This document shows, one piece after another, positions 8,930 through 16,007 of a stretch of 37,204 bases of DNA. The translations under genes and the position numbers were made by a program. Below the pieces are notes generated by a model that made no database searches, was not told where the DNA came from, and saw only the letters and a list, made by a program, of their open reading frames with translations. The stretch comes from Candidatus Symbiothrix sp. (GTDB taxonomy: Bacteria; Bacteroidota; Bacteroidia; Bacteroidales; Azobacteroidaceae): contig JAISKT010000039.1 of the NCBI GenBank assembly GCA_031261295.1, forward strand, positions 1 to 37,204, read 5' to 3'. Position 1 is the stretch's first letter, and each line of letters starts with the position of its first letter.

Positions 8930-9449
8930 GGCTGGCGCCGAACATACCGGCAAACACATTCCAAAAACCGGCACGAAAAGGGCCTAAAAAAGCTTTGAGG
9001 ATATCATAGGAATTTTGGTTACATTCCCGGTCAATCAATTTGATTAGTAATTTTCCCTGGGACAAAGTCATTTTTTTCAAAACCGGTTTATATTCCGCAA
9101 AAAGCTCCTTTTCCATGCGCTTCAAATGCGCCTCCCGCGCCTTATCATCCGGCAACGTCATCATATATTCATACGTTTCTATGAGCGTACCATAAATCAT
9201 TTGGGCATAAGGCAAGGTTTTTTTTACATCCCGAATCAATTTCCGGTATTGTTCATCCTGCTTTTCATTCTTAACTGTCTGCGGCGGATAAATATAAATA
9301 TCCCTTATCACCAAGGTCTTGACCGTATCTCCCTGACTGACAATAAACGAAGGAATACTGTCCCGAAAAGAGGAGTTCTGCGCTTTTGTATGGAAACAAA
9401 AAACAAAAGAAACAGAAAAAGCCGCTAATAGAATTTGAAAATTTTTCAC
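8850..9449 (-). CDS. DUF4294 family exported protein
   Basis: The protein is about 199 residues with a signal peptide (VKNFQILLAAFSVSFVFCFHTKAQ) and a soluble helical domain containing RDIYIYPPQTVKN, LIRDVKKTLPYAQMIYGTLIETYEYM and LIKLIDRECNQNSYDILKAFLGPFRAGFWN. It fits the Bacteroidetes family DUF4294, of unknown function. The GTG at 9449 is chosen because the signal peptide begins there and no in-frame ATG lies near it downstream. A TATTTTTG box ends only four bases upstream, which suggests a leaderless mRNA. An ATG at 9554 would add 35 residues read from the divergent promoter region and is less likely. Confidence 0.75.
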   Translation of the reverse strand: MKNFQILLAAFSVSFVFCFHTKAQNSSFRDSIPSFIVSQGDTVKTLVIRDIYIYPPQTVKNEKQDEQYRKLIRDVKKTLPYAQMIYGTLIETYEYMMTLPDDKAREAHLKRMEKELFAEYKPVLKKMTLSQGKLLIKLIDRECNQNSYDILKAFLGPFRAGFWNVFAGMFGASLKSDWDPDGKDAAAERVVQMVEMGVL

Positions 9450-9453
9450 AGCA

Positions 9454-9461
9454 CAAAAATA
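9454..9461 (-). promoter_or_regulatory. -7 box directly before the DUF4294 start
   Basis: TATTTTTG on the minus strand ends four bases before the GTG. There is no clear -33 box. It supports the short start and a near-leaderless transcript. Confidence 0.45.
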
Positions 9462-9471
9462 AACATTTTTC

Positions 9472-9501
9472 TTGTTTTTATTAAATAAATCCTTATATTT
9501 G
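9472..9501 (+). promoter_or_regulatory. Promoter of the outer-membrane barrel operon
   Basis: TTG (9472-9474), 19 bases and TATATTTG (9494-9501) form a good Bacteroidetes promoter. It lies about 70 bases before the barrel gene at 9573. Confidence 0.6.
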
Positions 9502-9572
9502 CACAAAACAATGCCTCCATTGTTTTTAATCAAAACGGAATAAATTACTAACATTTTAATACATCAAAACGT

Positions 9573-10382
9573 ATGCGTATGAAAAAGATCATCCCGCAAG
9601 TTTTTAAGAATTTACTTATTCTTTCTTTCGTATGTTTCAGCCAGACATCTTTGGCTGTCAGTGAATTATTTTTTATGGATGCGCGTTCCTTTGCGTTAGG
9701 GAATGTCCATGCCTTGAGTGACGAACTGCTCAATCCGGCAACTATCGCTTTTTCGGAACAGAGGCAAGCGGGAATTTCCGTCTTGAACCGCTTCCAAATG
9801 AAAGAGTTGAATACGGCGAATCTCTATTTGAAGTATCCCAACAAATGGTTGGATGCAGGTGTCAAGTTTTCCACTTTCGGTTACGAAGATTACCGGATCA
9901 GTCAAATGCAAGCGAGCTTTGCTAAAAAGATTGCACCCAATCTCTCGCTGGGTATTCAGTTGGCTTATTTAAATGAATCTTCAATACTCGAAGAAAACGC
10001 CAGGCAAACCTTTACTTCCGGTTTAGGGGTTTATTACCGCTTGAATGAGAAAATTGACTTGGCTTTATTGGGCGAAAACCTCCTGCATACTTTCGACGAT
10101 AACCCGGTTTGCGGCTATGCAGGGATGAAATACAAGCCTTTTGAAAACTCGGTTCTTCTATTGGAAGCAAATTATGGAAAAGAAACGCAATTTACTTTCT
10201 CATTGGGTTTTGAGTATGAAATCCTCAACCAATTTCTAATCCGGGCCGGATTCAGATCCAATCCGAAGACGCCTTCTTTTGGAATTGCCTACCAATGGAA
10301 TAAATGGACAGTCGAAGCGGGATTTTCTTTTCACTCCGTTTTGGGAGTAAGCAGTATAATTGGCGTGAACTTTGAACTTTAA
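9573..10382 (+). CDS. PorV/PorQ-like outer-membrane beta-barrel protein
   Basis: The 269-residue protein has an N-terminal signal (ILSFVCFSQTSLA) followed by MDARSFALGNVHALSDELLNPATIAF. This resembles the opening of PorV/PorQ and FadL-related barrels (an alanine/glycine patch and then NPA). Alternating aromatic strands run to a C-terminal hydrophobic strand, SSIIGVNFEL. It should insert in the outer membrane. A direct role in type IX secretion cannot be claimed. It lies 14 bases before the helix-hairpin-helix barrel gene, so the two are probably one transcript. ATG at 9573 or 9579 are both possible. Confidence 0.65.
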   Translation: MRMKKIIPQVFKNLLILSFVCFSQTSLAVSELFFMDARSFALGNVHALSDELLNPATIAFSEQRQAGISVLNRFQMKELNTANLYLKYPNKWLDAGVKFSTFGYEDYRISQMQASFAKKIAPNLSLGIQLAYLNESSILEENARQTFTSGLGVYYRLNEKIDLALLGENLLHTFDDNPVCGYAGMKYKPFENSVLLLEANYGKETQFTFSLGFEYEILNQFLIRAGFRSNPKTPSFGIAYQWNKWTVEAGFSFHSVLGVSSIIGVNFEL

Positions 10383-10396
10383 TTAAATGACAGACT

Positions 10397-12427
10397 ATGA
10401 GAACGATACTGAAAATCACCCTGATTTTTATCGGGGAAATATTTGTGCAAAATGCTTTTTCACAAATAAGTGCAACCAATTCGGAATGGATGCAATATCT
10501 GGAAGAACTGGCTGATAATGAAGAAATAAACGAAGAATATCTCGAGAATTTGTTTGACGAACTCTCGCATATTGTTGAAAATCAATATAATTTGCAGAAA
10601 GTAAGTAAAGAGGAGTTAGAAAAACTACCGTTCCTCACGGACTTGCAAATAGAAAACCTGCTGTATTACATTTATAAATACGGCCCTTTAACCGATATTT
10701 ATGAATTAAAAAATGTGGAAGATTTGGACAGTCAAACGATTACCTATTTGCTCCCTTTTGTGTATGTGGGCGAAATAGAGAATCAGGAAAAAGCGATTCC
10801 AACCGGTAAATTTCTTCAGTACGGCAAACAGGAATTGATGCTCCGTAGCAATTTTACCTTACAGGAAAAGGCCGGTTATACAAACGATTCATATTTAGGC
10901 GATCCGTATTACCTGAGTTTCCGGTATGGATTTAATTACAAAGACCAAATACAATGGGGAATCAGCGGCGAAAAAGATCCCGGAGAACCTATCCTGAAAG
11001 GCTACAACAAAGGTTTTGATTATTATGCCTTCAACTTGACGTTCCGGAAACTCGGCTTTTTGGAAGAATTGCAATTCGGGAATTACCGCCTTTCTTTCGG
11101 ACAGGGATTGGTCATGAACACTAATTTTTCCATGGGAAAAACATCGGATGTTGTCAATATCAATCAACGGAATACGGGCATCCAAAGGCATGTTTCCACC
11201 AATGAAAGTCAATATTTCAACGGAGTAGCCGGTCTGTTGAAATGGGGAAATACCCGCCTCAGCCTTTTTTATTCCAACCGCGATTGGGATGCGACTGCGG
11301 ACCATGCGACCATACGGACCTTCAAAACAGACGGTTATCACCGGACTTACAATGATTTGCTGAAAAAACAAACGGCTAATACCGAAACGGTTGGAGGCAA
11401 TATCCAATGGAAAAAAGAAAATCTTTCATTGGGATTAACCGCTACTTACTATTCTTTTGGAGGGAAAAAACTGAATCCCGATTTAAAACCGTACAATTTA
11501 TTTTATTTGCGGGGAAAAGACGGATTCAATACCGGACTGAATTATGGTTATCAACAGAAAAACTGGAATTTCCAGGGAGAAACAGCGATGGATAAATCTG
11601 GTAAAATAGCGAGTATCAACAACTTATTTCTCAAACCGGTTTCCTTTATGAATTGGGCGTTTTCTTTCCGGTATTACGACAAAGCCTACAATGCGTTTTA
11701 CGGGAAAAGTTTTTCCGAATCCACTACCGTACAAAACGAAACCGGATTATACACCGGAATGAAAATCCAATTGCTCCGCCGCTGGGAATTGTCCGCTTAT
11801 TGGGATTATTTTGTTTTTCCCTGGTTGAAATACGGCATTGACACGCCTTCCTCCGGAAATGACGCTTTGGTGCAACTGAAATACAATCACAATTCTAAAT
11901 TGCAAATGAATTTGAGGTACAAATTCAAGGAAAAATCTAAAAATGTTTCGATAGAAGATAAAAAAATAACGTCCGTTTTACCTTACGAGCAATATCGCTG
12001 GCAATATCAATTGAATTACGCTCTCAATAAAATCCTGTCATTCAAGACACAAGCGGATTATAATGTATATAAGAGCGATTGGAAAGAGCAACCCGCCTGG
12101 AGCATTACCCAATCCGCTTCTTACGCACCGGATAAGTCCAAATTCCAATTGGACGGCGCATTGGCCTATTTCCACACCGGCGATTGGGATACCCGAATCA
12201 ACATTTATGAAAAAAACATACTCTATGCTTTCAGTTTCCCAACCTATTACGGCGAAGGCTTAAGGTATTATGTTGTAGCCAAATGGAAAATCGCCAAGCC
12301 CTTGACACTCTATTTGAAATGCGCTTCCACGCATTATTTGGACAGGGAGATCATCAGTTCGGGATTGGAAGAAATCCAAGGGAAAGAAAAAACCGATATT
12401 TATTTTTTAATCAAGTATAATTTTTAG
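10397..12427 (+). CDS. Large outer-membrane beta-barrel protein with N-terminal helix-hairpin-helix motifs
   Basis: The 676-residue protein has a signal peptide (MRTILKITLIFIGEIFVQNAFSQ). Residues about 25-130 are helical, with ComEA-like helix-hairpin-helix text: VSKEELEKLPFLTDLQIENLL and YGPLTDIYELKNVEDLDSQTITYLLPFV. From about residue 140 to the end come many amphipathic strands rich in Y, W and F (LSFRYGFNYKD, LSFGQGLVMN), ending in the aromatic strand IYFLIKYNF typical of outer-membrane proteins. Such proteins are widespread in Bacteroidetes and lack an assigned function. The helix-hairpin-helix part suggests DNA contact in the periplasm, as in DNA uptake, but this is inference. Confidence 0.75.
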   Translation: MRTILKITLIFIGEIFVQNAFSQISATNSEWMQYLEELADNEEINEEYLENLFDELSHIVENQYNLQKVSKEELEKLPFLTDLQIENLLYYIYKYGPLTDIYELKNVEDLDSQTITYLLPFVYVGEIENQEKAIPTGKFLQYGKQELMLRSNFTLQEKAGYTNDSYLGDPYYLSFRYGFNYKDQIQWGISGEKDPGEPILKGYNKGFDYYAFNLTFRKLGFLEELQFGNYRLSFGQGLVMNTNFSMGKTSDVVNINQRNTGIQRHVSTNESQYFNGVAGLLKWGNTRLSLFYSNRDWDATADHATIRTFKTDGYHRTYNDLLKKQTANTETVGGNIQWKKENLSLGLTATYYSFGGKKLNPDLKPYNLFYLRGKDGFNTGLNYGYQQKNWNFQGETAMDKSGKIASINNLFLKPVSFMNWAFSFRYYDKAYNAFYGKSFSESTTVQNETGLYTGMKIQLLRRWELSAYWDYFVFPWLKYGIDTPSSGNDALVQLKYNHNSKLQMNLRYKFKEKSKNVSIEDKKITSVLPYEQYRWQYQLNYALNKILSFKTQADYNVYKSDWKEQPAWSITQSASYAPDKSKFQLDGALAYFHTGDWDTRINIYEKNILYAFSFPTYYGEGLRYYVVAKWKIAKPLTLYLKCASTHYLDREIISSGLEEIQGKEKTDIYFLIKYNF

Positions 12428-12435
12428 ATTTTTCA

Positions 12436-12466
12436 TTGGAAAATACGAAAATTCGTATTATCTTTG
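12436..12466 (+). promoter_or_regulatory. Promoter with palindromic operator candidate
   Basis: TTG (12436-12438), 20 bases and TATCTTTG (12459-12466) form a promoter for the two small genes downstream. The spacer holds a perfect palindrome, AATACGAA-AA-TTCGTATT (12442-12459), whose right end meets the -7 box. A repressor bound there would block RNA polymerase. Confidence 0.55.
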
Positions 12467-12493
12467 AGGAGTCTATCAAAAAAATGATAGATT

Positions 12494-12691
12494 ATGGAAT
12501 TTGAAAGACAGAAAAGAATTGCAAAAGACTTATTTCTTTACTATGCAACGCAGTTTAATTCTTCTGTAAAAGAAGAACGAAGACGAGAGATTATGAAGCA
12601 GATAGATGCAACTTTAGACATTTATCTTTATTACAAAAAACAAAATGATAAAAAAAATCATGGAAAAAGAAGAAACAGATTTATTAAATGA
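12494..12691 (+). CDS. Small hypothetical basic protein
   Basis: The 65-residue protein starts MEFERQKRIAKDLFLYYATQ and ends in a run of lysine, arginine and asparagine. It is helical and charged with no signal or membrane segment, and I do not recognise it. It lies directly behind the promoter at 12436 and overlaps the next gene by about 47 bases in another frame, so the two are probably co-expressed. Possible roles include a small regulator, but nothing in the sequence proves one. Confidence 0.45.
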   Translation: MEFERQKRIAKDLFLYYATQFNSSVKEERRREIMKQIDATLDIYLYYKKQNDKKNHGKRRNRFIK

Positions 12692-13118
12692 CATTAGAAG
12701 GTTATTCCCCACAGAAAGACTGTACCAGGAGTTTCTTTTGTTTCGGAAAATGACAGACGAAGAACGGGATCTATTTGAAGAAAAGAATAGGGAATGGGTT
12801 AACAACCTTAGTCCTGAAGAACAAGAGCAGCATGTGCAAGATCTTATTACCGGTGCAAAACAAGCAGTTGAATATTATGCTGATATTATTGTGAAAGAAC
12901 AATTGGGAAATATTCCGGATTATGTTTCTTTCTCCAAAATAGCCAAAAACTACTTTGGAAAATCAAGCAGTTGGTTGTATCACCGATTAAAAGGGACTTT
13001 GATAAATGGCAAACCGGCCAAGTTTACAGAAGAACAACGATTAAAATTAGCAGGCGCTTTCGATGAATTGGCGAATGATTTCAAGAAGGCTTCTCAAACG
13101 CTTCGTGCTGCCGTTTAA
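12645..13118 (+). CDS. DUF5053-like protein with a putative DNA-binding C-terminus
   Basis: The 157-residue protein has a charged helical N-terminal half and then YVSFSKIAKNYFGKSSSWLYHRLKGTLINGKPAKFTEEQRLKLAGAFDELA, which looks like a helix-turn-helix with the DUF5053 pattern known from Bacteroides. The family has no defined role. ATG at 12645 (MIKKIMEKEE) or 12660 (MEKEETD) are both possible, and either overlaps the upstream gene. The stop overlaps the aguB stop by four bases on the opposite strand. If it binds DNA, the palindrome at 12442 is a candidate target (inference). Confidence 0.6.
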   Translation: MIKKIMEKEETDLLNDIRRLFPTERLYQEFLLFRKMTDEERDLFEEKNREWVNNLSPEEQEQHVQDLITGAKQAVEYYADIIVKEQLGNIPDYVSFSKIAKNYFGKSSSWLYHRLKGTLINGKPAKFTEEQRLKLAGAFDELANDFKKASQTLRAAV

Positions 13119-14044
13119 TCGACAAAACGTTTGGTCAGATCGCCGTAGGCGTCAATGCGGCGATCCCGTAAGAACGGCCACCACCGGCGAACTTCTTCCG
13201 AGCGCTTGAGATTGACTTCCACAACGAGGTTTTCTTCTTGAGTAGTAGAGGCTTGGGCAATAATTTCTCCTTGCGGGCCTGCCACAAAACTGTTTCCCCA
13301 AAACCGGATTCCCCGGGTTTGGCCGGAGGGATCGTCTTCGTGCCCTACCCTGTTTACTGCAATGACATTCAATCCGTTATAAACGGCATGTCCTTGTTGT
13401 GAAATAATCCAGGCATTTTTTTGCCGTGCTTTTTCTTCTTCCGTATCGGAAGATTCCCATCCGATGGCCGTAGGATAAATCAGTAGTTCAGCGCCGGCCA
13501 GCGCCATCAAGCGGGCGGCTTCGGGATACCATTGATCCCAACAAACCAGAACGCCCAATTTCCCCAAGGAAGTGGAAATGGGTTGAAATCCCAAATCTCC
13601 CGGCGTGAAATAGAATTTTTCGTAATAAGCCGGATCATCCGGAATGTGCATTTTACGGTATTTGCCTGCGATTGTCCCGTCACTTTCAATCACTACGGCT
13701 GTATTGTGATACAAACCCGGAGCGCGTTTTTCAAATAAAGACAAGACCAAAACAATTCCCAATTCTTTGGCTAACCGGCCAAACAAATCCGTGGAAGGCC
13801 CCGGAATGGTTTCTCCCAAATCAAACAAGCGGGTATTTTCCGTCTGGCAAAAATACAATCCGTTGTGCAACTCCTGCAACACCACCAATTGCGCGCCTTT
13901 AGCCGCACAATCGCGAATATTGGAAAACAATTTATCAATATTTCCCTGAATATCAGCTGTATTGGACTGTTGCACCAAACCCACTTTTAGGGTGCAAGGT
14001 GCACGGTGCACGGTATGCGGTTGATTTGTCATTGTATTTTTCAT
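13115..14044 (-). CDS. aguB: N-carbamoylputrescine amidase
   Basis: The 309-residue nitrilase-superfamily enzyme hydrolyses N-carbamoylputrescine to putrescine, CO2 and ammonia, the last step of the agmatine route. The catalytic triad is visible: Glu in VVLQELHNGLYF, Lys in KYRKMHIPDD and Cys in GVLVCWDQWYPEAARLMA. The protein ends RDRRIDAYGDLTKRFVD. It lies downstream of aguA in one operon. The first 20 residues (MKNTMTNQPHTVHRAPCTLK) are not family-like. Residues 9-20 are translated from one arm of a GTGCAC inverted repeat, and the start codon lies in the loop between the arms. ATG at 14032 is an alternative start. Confidence 0.93.
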   Translation of the reverse strand: MKNTMTNQPHTVHRAPCTLKVGLVQQSNTADIQGNIDKLFSNIRDCAAKGAQLVVLQELHNGLYFCQTENTRLFDLGETIPGPSTDLFGRLAKELGIVLVLSLFEKRAPGLYHNTAVVIESDGTIAGKYRKMHIPDDPAYYEKFYFTPGDLGFQPISTSLGKLGVLVCWDQWYPEAARLMALAGAELLIYPTAIGWESSDTEEEKARQKNAWIISQQGHAVYNGLNVIAVNRVGHEDDPSGQTRGIRFWGNSFVAGPQGEIIAQASTTQEENLVVEVNLKRSEEVRRWWPFLRDRRIDAYGDLTKRFVD

Positions 14045-14095
14045 AAATCATATTATTTCTTTATCGTGCACCGTGAACCTTTGTACCTTGCACCC
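13990..14095. repeat. GTGCAC inverted repeat spanning the aguB start
   Basis: Left arm 13990-14015 and right arm 14065-14095 are inverted copies of GGGTGCAAGGT joined to TGCACGGTGCACG units; the right arm carries an extra short unit. The loop of about 50 bases contains the aguB start codon and its leader. The same repeat occurs within the gene at 5612-5645. Confidence 0.8.
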
Positions 14096-14107
14096 AAAAA
14101 ATCGTCA

Positions 14108-15136
14108 TTAAATGAAACCTTCCGGTATTTGCATCGTTACACAATGTAAACTTCCGTGTTGTTTTATCAAAGGCAAACAATTGATTCCGATGATTTCCCG
14201 GTCGGGAAATGCTTGTTGCAAAGCCGTTTTCGCCACTTCATCCAAAGGAGAATTGTAAGCAGGCATCAATACGGCGCCGTTGATTATCAAAAAATTGGCA
14301 TAAGTAGCGGGCAAACGTTCGCCTGCATCATAAACGGCCTCAGCCATTGGAAGCGCAATTAAATGATAGGGAATTCCTTCCATTGTCCTGAACGTTTTCA
14401 ATTCGCTCTCCATCAGGGACAATGTTTCGAAATGTTCATCGCTCTCATCCGTGCATTGTACGTAAGCAATGGTCTCCTTGTTACAAAAGCGGGCCAATGT
14501 ATCCACATGTCCATCGGTATCGTCTCCCGCCAAATCCCCCTGGTTTAACCACAATATCCTTTTAGCGCCAAACGCTTTCAAATAATCTTCCGCTTCCGTC
14601 CGGTCTAATCCATTCCGGTTGGGTGATAAAAGACACTCGGAAGTTGTCAGAATCGTTCCTTCCCCGTCACTTTCGATACTTCCGCCTTCCAACACAATAT
14701 GCAACAGATTTTGATAGCCAACATTGGACGTAAAAATACCACTCTCGTACAATTGGCGAGTAATTTGATTATCCTGATTAGCCGGAAATTTCAATCCCCA
14801 ACCATTGAAAGCAAAATCCAAAAGATACGGTTTCCCTTCCACAAAAACAGAAATAGGCCCATGATCGCGTGCCCAAGTATCATTGGAAAGAAATTCCCTG
14901 AATATAATTTGTGAATAATCCACATCGCCTAATGCAGACTTAACATCTGCAATAGAAGCACATACAATGATTAATTTTTCCCGCCGGATTACTTCTTTAG
15001 CTATGGAAACAAAACAAGGAATCACCTCATCCAAAATTGGCTGCCAATCCGTATGGATATGAGGCCAAGTCAACATCACGGCACTTTGTGAAGTCCATTC
15101 AGCCGGCAACTTAATACTAAAAGAATTTTGTTCCAT
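14108..15136 (-). CDS. aguA: Agmatine deiminase
   Basis: The enzyme converts agmatine to N-carbamoylputrescine and feeds AguB downstream. The 342-residue product shows the peptidyl-arginine-deiminase-type features SNDTWARDHGPI, LEGGSIESDGEGTILTT, GDDTDGHVDTLARF and the catalytic Cys in HGSLHCVTMQIP near the end. The ATG at 15136 (MEQNSFSIKLPAEWTSQ) is preferred to 15172, because a TATCTTTG box at 15149-15142 lies inside the longer reading and ends only five bases before 15136. The transcript would then be nearly leaderless. aguB follows after 63 bases that are mostly repeat. Confidence 0.93.
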   Translation of the reverse strand: MEQNSFSIKLPAEWTSQSAVMLTWPHIHTDWQPILDEVIPCFVSIAKEVIRREKLIIVCASIADVKSALGDVDYSQIIFREFLSNDTWARDHGPISVFVEGKPYLLDFAFNGWGLKFPANQDNQITRQLYESGIFTSNVGYQNLLHIVLEGGSIESDGEGTILTTSECLLSPNRNGLDRTEAEDYLKAFGAKRILWLNQGDLAGDDTDGHVDTLARFCNKETIAYVQCTDESDEHFETLSLMESELKTFRTMEGIPYHLIALPMAEAVYDAGERLPATYANFLIINGAVLMPAYNSPLDEVAKTALQQAFPDREIIGINCLPLIKQHGSLHCVTMQIPEGFI

Positions 15137-15141
15137 GTCCA

Positions 15142-15173
15142 CAAAGATACTATTTTCTTTGGAATGTATCAAA
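15142..15173 (-). promoter_or_regulatory. Promoter of aguAB
   Basis: On the minus strand TTTG (15173-15170), 20 bases and TATCTTTG (15149-15142) end five bases before the aguA ATG. Confidence 0.6.
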
Positions 15174-15269
15174 TTTAATAGACTTTGTCATTTAACTAAT
15201 AATATTTGTTAATAAATTAGTTGAATTAAAAAATTCAATGCCTATTTTTGTACGAACAATTCCTTTATC

Positions 15270-16007
15270 CTATAACTTCCGCTGCCGTACCACTTCGTAC
15301 ATCAACACCGCCGCCGCTGCCGATACATTCAACGAAGCAATCGTCCCTGCAATGGGAATTTTCACCATTTCATCGCAAATACGGAGATTATCCATAGAAA
15401 TACCCATGTCTTCTCCTCCCATTACAATGGCGGTAGGCGTGGAATAATCCGCTTGGGTATATTCCGCCGTAGCTTTTTCGGTAGCCGCAATCACTTTGTA
15501 ACCGCAGTCTTTCAGGAATTTAATGGCATCCGTGATGCTGTTTTCTTTGCATACCGGCAAGGTAAGCAAAGCGCCTGCCGATGTTTTCACGGCATCCGCA
15601 TTGACGGAAACGCTGTTACGGGCGGGAATTACGAGGGCATCCGTTCCGGCACATTCGCAGGTGCGGGCAATGGCGCCGAAATTGCGGACATCGGTGATTC
15701 CGTCCAACAAGACGATAAACGGATTTTTCCCTTCTTCGTACAAAAAGGGAACAATGTCTTCCAAGGTTTGATAGGTTACGGCGGAAATAAACGCAATCAC
15801 TCCCTGGTGGTTTTTGCGTGTCAACCGGTCTAACTTTTCCTGCGGCACGCGCTGAATCGGGATGTGGGTATCTTTCACAATATTGAAAAGTTCCCGGGAC
15901 AAATCGTTTTGCAAATCCCTGCGCATCAAAATTTTATCTACTTCTTTTCCTGCCTGAACGGCTTCTATCACGGCACGTGTGCCAAATATCATTTCACTTT
16001 CTTTCAT
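15270..16007 (-). CDS. rlmB: 23S rRNA 2'-O-methyltransferase of the RlmB type
   Basis: The 245-residue SpoU-family enzyme has an N-terminal substrate-binding domain (MIFGTRAVIEAVQAGKEVDKILM) and a C-terminal SPOUT knot. The knot shows LLDGITDVRNFGAIARTCECAG, TSAGALLTLPV, IVMGGEDMGIS and KIPIAGTIASLNVSAAAAVLMYEV. RlmB-type enzymes methylate a ribose in domain V of 23S rRNA. The gene begins inside the recN stop (ATGA overlap) and is the last of the coaBC-DUF4835-recN-rlmB run. Confidence 0.92.
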   Translation of the reverse strand: MKESEMIFGTRAVIEAVQAGKEVDKILMRRDLQNDLSRELFNIVKDTHIPIQRVPQEKLDRLTRKNHQGVIAFISAVTYQTLEDIVPFLYEEGKNPFIVLLDGITDVRNFGAIARTCECAGTDALVIPARNSVSVNADAVKTSAGALLTLPVCKENSITDAIKFLKDCGYKVIAATEKATAEYTQADYSTPTAIVMGGEDMGISMDNLRICDEMVKIPIAGTIASLNVSAAAAVLMYEVVRQRKL

